Positions 5,771-10,001 of a DNA stretch of 10,001 bases are shown here, piece by piece (position 1 is the stretch's first letter; every line of letters begins with the position of its first letter). The notes under the pieces were generated by a model, which searched no databases, was not told where the DNA came from, and saw only the letters and a list, made by a program, of their open reading frames with translations. The stretch is taken from NCBI GenBank assembly GCA_943329165.2, contig CALQCV020000053.1, forward strand, positions 1 to 10,001, given 5' to 3'. This DNA comes from Candidatus Nitrotoga sp. CP45. GTDB lineage: Bacteria; Bacteroidota; Bacteroidia; Flavobacteriales; Flavobacteriaceae. The translations under genes and the position numbers were made by a program.

Positions 5771-8700
5771 ATGAGAATCACTACTCTTGTTAAAAATTAT
5801 TCTTTTTATGTCTTTTTGTTATTATCTCTTTTATGGCGTACTGACTCTGTATATTCTCAATGTCCTACTGTATCAAATGCAACTCAGTCATTTTGTGATA
5901 CTCAATCTCCAACTGTTGCTAGTCTTGTTGCCACAACTAATGGTGGTGGGATTAAATGGTATGCTAGTGCTACAGGAGGGTCTGCTTTATTAAGTTCAGT
6001 AAGTTTAATAAATGGCGAAGATTATTTTGCAGATGACAATACTGGAGCCTGTGGAACACGACAAAGAGTAGTTGTTACTATTTATTCTGCCCCAACAGGA
6101 TTAAATTTTCAAGGAGTTTGTGTAAGTAACGCTAACCTAGCAACTCCATCCAATCCACAATTCGTAATATCAGGAAATGGTTTAAGATGGTACACACAAC
6201 TAAATGGTGGAACTGCTTTATCTCCTACAGAAGTTTTGTCAAATAACACTATTTATTATATAAGTCAAACTAATCCGTCAACAGGATGTGAAACTTCAAG
6301 ATTTCGGTTACGTGTAAATGTTGGAATTGTTCCCGTGCCTAATGGAATTGCATTACAGGATTTTTGTAGCAACACTTCTCCAACTGTAAATGATTTAGTA
6401 GCTGCGGGCGATAACAATTGGTATCTAACATCTGAATTTGGAATCCCTTTAGATTTGTCCACACCTTTAGTAAATGGGCAACATTATTATGCAACAACAA
6501 TTGATCCTCCCTGCGAAAGTGTTGATCGTTTTGATGTTTTAGTAAATATTTACGAACCAAATGATGCAGGTAATGATGGTAATAGTGAAATATGTTTAGA
6601 CCAGGTTTCCTCGACAGCTCCTTTTGATTTATTTAATTTATTAGGTGGAACTCCCGATAATACAGGAGTCTGGTCAGGACCAATTACTACTAGCAATGGT
6701 TTTCAAGGAACTGTTGATGTGTCATCAATGACTTTAGCAGGAAGCCCTTATGTTTTTACTTATACGGTTTCTTCTGCTTTATGCGCAACAGATACTGCAA
6801 CTGTAACAATAACAATATTCCCTTTACCTACCGTTATAATTAGTGCAAATACTACCAATATATGTGTTGGGAATAGTGCTACAGTAACTTTTACAGGAAC
6901 ACCAAACGCTACAGTAACCTATTCGATAAACGGCGGAATCGATCAAACCATTGTATTAAATGGAACTGGAACGGCAACGATTTCAACTACATACACACTG
7001 TCTACTACTTATACCCTAATTAATGTTGTTTCCTCGGTTTTGCCGAATTGTAGTCAATTACAATCAGGAAGTGTGACTATTTTAGTAACGCCAGACCCAA
7101 CGGCAAGTGCGAATTTTAGTCCAACCACAATTTGTGCCAACACCGCTTCGTTGCTAACTTTTACAGGCACAGCAGATGCTACGGTAACTTTCAATATCAA
7201 TGGCGGAGCCAATCAAACGATAGTGTTGACGGGAGGAACAGCGACTTTACCAGGAACTTATACTGCCACAACTACCGTAACATTAGTAAGTGTTACCACA
7301 TCGGGCACACTGAGTTGTACAAAATTATTAAACACAACCGTTACCTTAAATGTAATCGATCCAACCGCAAGTGCTAGTTTTAGTCCAACCACAATTTGTG
7401 CTAACACTGCTTCGTTGCTAACTTTTACAGGCACAGCAGATGCTACGGTAACCTTCAATATCAATGGCGGAGCGAATCAAACGATAGTGTTGACGGGAGG
7501 AACAGCTACTTTACCAGGAACTTATACTGCCACAACTACCGTAACATTAGTAAGTGTTACCACATCGGGCACACTGAGTTGCACAAAATTATTAAACACA
7601 ACCGTTACCTTAAATGTAATCGACCCAACCGCTAGTGCTAGTTTTAGTCCAACCACAATTTGTGCTAACACTGCTTCGTTGCTAACTTTTACAGGCACAG
7701 CAGATGCTACGGTAACTTTCAATATCAATGGCGGAGCCAATCAAACGATAGTGTTGACTGGGGGAACAGCTACTTTACCAGGAACCTATACTGCCACAAC
7801 TACCCTAACATTAGTAAGTATTACCACATCGGACACACTGAGTTGTACAAAATTATTAAACACAACCGTTACCTTAAATGTAATCGATCCAGCCGCAAGT
7901 GCAAGTTTTAGTCCAACCACAATTTGTGCTAACACCGCTTCGTTGCTAACTTTTACAGGCACAGCAGATGCTACGGTAACTTTCAATATCAATGGCGGAG
8001 CCAATCAAACGATAGTGTTGACTGGGGGAACAGCTACTTTACCAGGAACTTATACTGCCACAACTACCGTAACATTAGTAAGTGTTACCACATCGGACAC
8101 ACTGAGTTGTACAAAATTATTAAACACAACCGTTACCTTAAATGTAATCGACCCAACGGCAAGTGCGAATTTTAGTCCAACCACTATTTGTGCCAACGGA
8201 AATTCGGCACTTACTTTTACAGGAACTGCCAATGCCACGGTAACGTATTCAATAAATGGCGCAGCGAATCAAACCATTGTATTAGACTCAGCAGGAACTG
8301 CCACAGTAGCGGGAACTTATACAGTAAACACAACAGTAAATCTAATAAGTGTAACTACCGCAGGAAGTCCGAGTTGTACCAAAACACTCACGCAAACATT
8401 ACTATTAACGGTAGTGCCATTGCCAAATGCAGGAAATGATGCTCCTTTGCCAGTCTGTTCTAATCGGAATCCTGTAGATATGTTTCCCTTACTTGGAACT
8501 AATGCTCAAACAGGTGGAGTTTGGAGAGACCCAGCAAATGCAATAGTTACTAATATTTTGAATCCAGCTACAGCTGTTGACGGAGTTTATACTTATACCA
8601 TTACAGGCATTGCACCTTGTGGTGACGATACTGCTACTGTTACAGTTGTAGTTACACCCGGCCCAGAAGCAGGGACTGATAATTCTCTCGTAGTTTGTGT

Positions 8701-10001
8701 TAATAGTCCTTCTCAAGATTTATTTTTATTATTAGGTCCAAATGCACAAACTGGAGGCGCATGGACACCACCTATGGCAAGTGGAACAGGTGTTTTTGAT
8801 CCCTCTGTTGACCTACAAGGAGATTACACCTATACTTTGACAGGAACTGCACCTTGTTCGAATGATTTTGCTACAATTTCGGTAACTGTGAATCCAATTC
8901 CGGATGCCGGTATAGATGGAACTAAAATATTTTGTTCAAATGGTTCTTCAGAAGATTTAATTCTTTCTCTCGGAGGGACACCCCAAGCAGGAGGAATTTG
9001 GTCACCAGCTTTAGTTAGCGGAACAGGTATTTTTGATCCAACATTTGATACTGCGGGAACGTATACTTACACCGTTGGAAGTACATGTATTACGCCTGCC
9101 ACTGCAACGGTAATAGTTTCTATAATTATGGCTCCAAATAGTGGAGGAGTAGGTCAGACTTTAACTACTTGTACAGTTATAACTTCTCTTGATTTATTCT
9201 CTGGTTTAGATGGAACTCAAAATTCTGGTAATTGGAGCGATGATGATGCTACTGGAGCATTGGTTAATAATATTTTTAATCCATCAACTGTCGGAATCGG
9301 GACCTATCATTTTACTTATACAGTATTAGGAACTTCTCCTTGTGCGAATGCTACTTCGACTGTAACGGTGATTGTAAATCCATTGCCAAATGCAGGAACA
9401 GCGGTTAGTGTTCCTTCAGTTTGTACTTCTGTCGGAAGCATAGATTTAAATACCTTACTAACAGGTCAAGATACTGGAGGTACGTGGTCGGTTACTACAC
9501 CAGTAGATATTAGTTCTTTTGCTGCGGGAACATATACTTATGGGTATTCGACAACAAATTCATGCGGAACTGATTTTCAAGATGTACAATTTACTGTGCG
9601 TCCAAATCCGATAATAGCTTCTTCAAATATTCTCATTTCTCCGGCTTGTAGTGGTTTTGATGTTACAGTTAACTTGTCAGGAATGGTAGATGGAACTTAT
9701 ACATTAAATTATAATTTAATTGGAAGCAACACACTTGCAAATCAAAACGTTACAGTAGTAATATCAGGAGGAAATGGAAGCTTTACTATTCCAACAGCTA
9801 ACATTCCTAATACTGGTTCTACTACAATTACTTTCAACACTATTCAAAATACGACTACCAATTGTCAAGTTACTTTGAACAATGTTACTGGAACGATTAT
9901 TATTAATCCGATAGTTCAAATAGATAATACTAATATTGCTGTCTCTACAATTTGTATTGGAAGTGTTGCAACCGTTGTTATTTCAAATGCAACAAATCTG
10001 C
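5771..10001 (+). CDS. giant secreted Ig-like repeat protein, partial (runs off right edge)
   Basis: One frame is open from the ATG at 5771 to the right edge: 1410 codons without a stop. A signal peptide covers about residues 1-29 (VYS before Gln30). Then come three Ig-like domains of the CHU_C-associated type, with the pattern C...SPTV..LVA...WY....G..L......Y: about 31-107, 108-189 and 190-262. A transitional domain (263-352) follows, then 88-89-residue Thr/Val-rich domains (353-441, four near-identical copies 442-793, and 794-884). Five domains follow with DLF..LLG...QTGG.W...GTYTYT...C (885-964, 965-1043, 1044-1121, 1122-1205, 1206-1279). The last part starts another type. Most domains hold a Cys near each end (for example Cys455 and Cys516), suggesting disulfides. 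Such proteins are typically exported by T9SS and act as surface adhesins; a C-terminal sorting domain should lie beyond the window. Ligand unknown. An in-frame stop near 5720 rules out a longer ATG start. Confidence 0.9.
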   Translation, partial: MRITTLVKNYSFYVFLLLSLLWRTDSVYSQCPTVSNATQSFCDTQSPTVASLVATTNGGGIKWYASATGGSALLSSVSLINGEDYFADDNTGACGTRQRVVVTIYSAPTGLNFQGVCVSNANLATPSNPQFVISGNGLRWYTQLNGGTALSPTEVLSNNTIYYISQTNPSTGCETSRFRLRVNVGIVPVPNGIALQDFCSNTSPTVNDLVAAGDNNWYLTSEFGIPLDLSTPLVNGQHYYATTIDPPCESVDRFDVLVNIYEPNDAGNDGNSEICLDQVSSTAPFDLFNLLGGTPDNTGVWSGPITTSNGFQGTVDVSSMTLAGSPYVFTYTVSSALCATDTATVTITIFPLPTVIISANTTNICVGNSATVTFTGTPNATVTYSINGGIDQTIVLNGTGTATISTTYTLSTTYTLINVVSSVLPNCSQLQSGSVTILVTPDPTASANFSPTTICANTASLLTFTGTADATVTFNINGGANQTIVLTGGTATLPGTYTATTTVTLVSVTTSGTLSCTKLLNTTVTLNVIDPTASASFSPTTICANTASLLTFTGTADATVTFNINGGANQTIVLTGGTATLPGTYTATTTVTLVSVTTSGTLSCTKLLNTTVTLNVIDPTASASFSPTTICANTASLLTFTGTADATVTFNINGGANQTIVLTGGTATLPGTYTATTTLTLVSITTSDTLSCTKLLNTTVTLNVIDPAASASFSPTTICANTASLLTFTGTADATVTFNINGGANQTIVLTGGTATLPGTYTATTTVTLVSVTTSDTLSCTKLLNTTVTLNVIDPTASANFSPTTICANGNSALTFTGTANATVTYSINGAANQTIVLDSAGTATVAGTYTVNTTVNLISVTTAGSPSCTKTLTQTLLLTVVPLPNAGNDAPLPVCSNRNPVDMFPLLGTNAQTGGVWRDPANAIVTNILNPATAVDGVYTYTITGIAPCGDDTATVTVVVTPGPEAGTDNSLVVCVNSPSQDLFLLLGPNAQTGGAWTPPMASGTGVFDPSVDLQGDYTYTLTGTAPCSNDFATISVTVNPIPDAGIDGTKIFCSNGSSEDLILSLGGTPQAGGIWSPALVSGTGIFDPTFDTAGTYTYTVGSTCITPATATVIVSIIMAPNSGGVGQTLTTCTVITSLDLFSGLDGTQNSGNWSDDDATGALVNNIFNPSTVGIGTYHFTYTVLGTSPCANATSTVTVIVNPLPNAGTAVSVPSVCTSVGSIDLNTLLTGQDTGGTWSVTTPVDISSFAAGTYTYGYSTTNSCGTDFQDVQFTVRPNPIIASSNILISPACSGFDVTVNLSGMVDGTYTLNYNLIGSNTLANQNVTVVISGGNGSFTIPTANIPNTGSTTITFNTIQNTTTNCQVTLNNVTGTIIINPIVQIDNTNIAVSTICIGSVATVVISNATNL
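6827..7093 (+). repeat. divergent leading copy of the 88-residue domain
   Basis: This 267-bp segment (residues 353-441) encodes a domain clearly related to the array that follows. It shares NATVTYSING, QTIVLNG and the paired cysteines, but its codons differ widely. It appears to be an older copy and marks the left border of the recently amplified block. Its TVTYSING wording matches the trailing copy at 8150 better than the four central units. Confidence 0.75.
7094..8149 (+). repeat. four near-identical 264-bp tandem repeats within the giant gene
   Basis: Units are 7094-7357, 7358-7621, 7622-7885 and 7886-8149, each exactly 264 bp or 88 codons, beginning at GA(C/T)CCA (Asp-Pro). Manual comparison gives about 10 differences between units 1 and 2, 11 between 2 and 3, and 8 between 3 and 4, so neighbours are about 96-97% identical. 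Most differences are synonymous. Protein changes are few: Asn to Ser near the start, Thr to Ala in unit 4, Val to Leu and Val to Ile in unit 3, and Gly to Asp in units 3 and 4. The exact period keeps the reading frame, so copy number can change without breaking the protein. Confidence 0.97.
8150..8422 (+). repeat. divergent trailing copy of the 88-residue domain
   Basis: Residues 794-884 form a fifth related unit. Its first 48 bases match unit 1 (7094 onward) with a single mismatch, then it diverges sharply while keeping the domain pattern (LTFTGT, NATVTYSING, QTIVL, SCTK). It closes the block before the second domain type begins. Confidence 0.85.
8423..9607 (+). repeat. five protein-level repeats of a second Ig-like type
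   Basis: Units of 74-84 residues start at Pro-x-Ala/Ser-Gly: residues 885, 965, 1044, 1122 and 1206. Shared features are a Cys about 12-15 residues in, a D(L/M)F..L segment, (T/S)GG.W, an F(D/N)P turn, GTYTYT, a second Cys, then ATVTV.V.P.P. Their DNA is not conserved, so these are old duplications, unlike the 264-bp units just upstream. The domain at 6557-6826 (residues 263-352) has the same DLFNLLGG...GVW layout and looks like a sixth, displaced member. Confidence 0.8.

Noticed and set aside
5787..5993. Short plus-strand frame with a hydrophobic start
   Set aside because: It overlaps, in another frame, the signal peptide and first Ig-like domain of the giant gene starting at 5771; it has no domain pattern of its own.
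7094..8149. CRISPR array or mobile-element repeats
   Set aside because: The units are 264 bp, directly adjacent with no spacers, in frame, and encode an Ig-like domain.
7258..8238. Four regularly spaced antisense reading frames of 62-72 residues
   Set aside because: They repeat every 264 bp because they mirror the tandem repeat on the other strand. Their Val/Ala-rich products follow from antisense Thr/Asn/Ala codons, and the plus strand is one continuous gene.
5771..10001. Naming the giant gene sprB
   Set aside because: SprB is a repeat-rich gliding adhesin of Flavobacterium, but many unrelated T9SS adhesins share these domains. The C-terminus and the flanking sprCDF-type genes are not visible.

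Overview
The window looks like chromosomal DNA of a gliding-type member of the Bacteroidota, most likely Flavobacteriaceae and plausibly Flavobacterium. The DNA is AT-rich and Shine-Dalgarno sites are scarce. Several intergenic gaps carry Bacteroidota-type promoter elements (TTG, about 17-23 nt, TAnnTTTG). One protein ends in a type IX secretion (T9SS) sorting domain, and another is a very large, secreted, Ig-like repeat protein of the kind these bacteria export.

Left part (1-1492): a divergent pair. A minus-strand FAS1 (fasciclin) lipoprotein gene runs off the left edge, and a plus-strand gene encodes a secreted MORN-repeat protein. Each has a recognisable promoter in the shared gap. The promoter of the MORN gene argues for a start at 713, one methionine inside the longest frame.

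Centre (1585-5378): three tightly packed co-directional genes, probably one operon. They are mnmA (tRNA U34 thiolase), a subtilisin-family S8 peptidase with a T9SS tail, and an FMN oxidoreductase of the nitronate monooxygenase/FabK superfamily. The mnmA promoter -7 element sits in the loop of a perfect inverted repeat. The operon ends at a strong 17-nt-arm hairpin followed by a T-run (5402-5452).

A gene-free AT-rich stretch of about 390 bp follows. From 5771 to the right edge one open frame continues without a stop: at least 1410 residues of an exported multi-domain Ig-like protein. In order it has a signal peptide, three CHU_C-associated-type Ig-like domains, a transitional domain, a block of 88-89-residue domains, five domains of a second type of about 75-84 residues, and the beginning of further domains. 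Four of the 88-residue domains (7094-8149) are almost identical at DNA level (264-bp period), a sign of recent amplification or gene conversion. This repeat block is the most notable feature. I saw no RNA gene, insertion sequence or CRISPR array, and no clearly new biochemical system.
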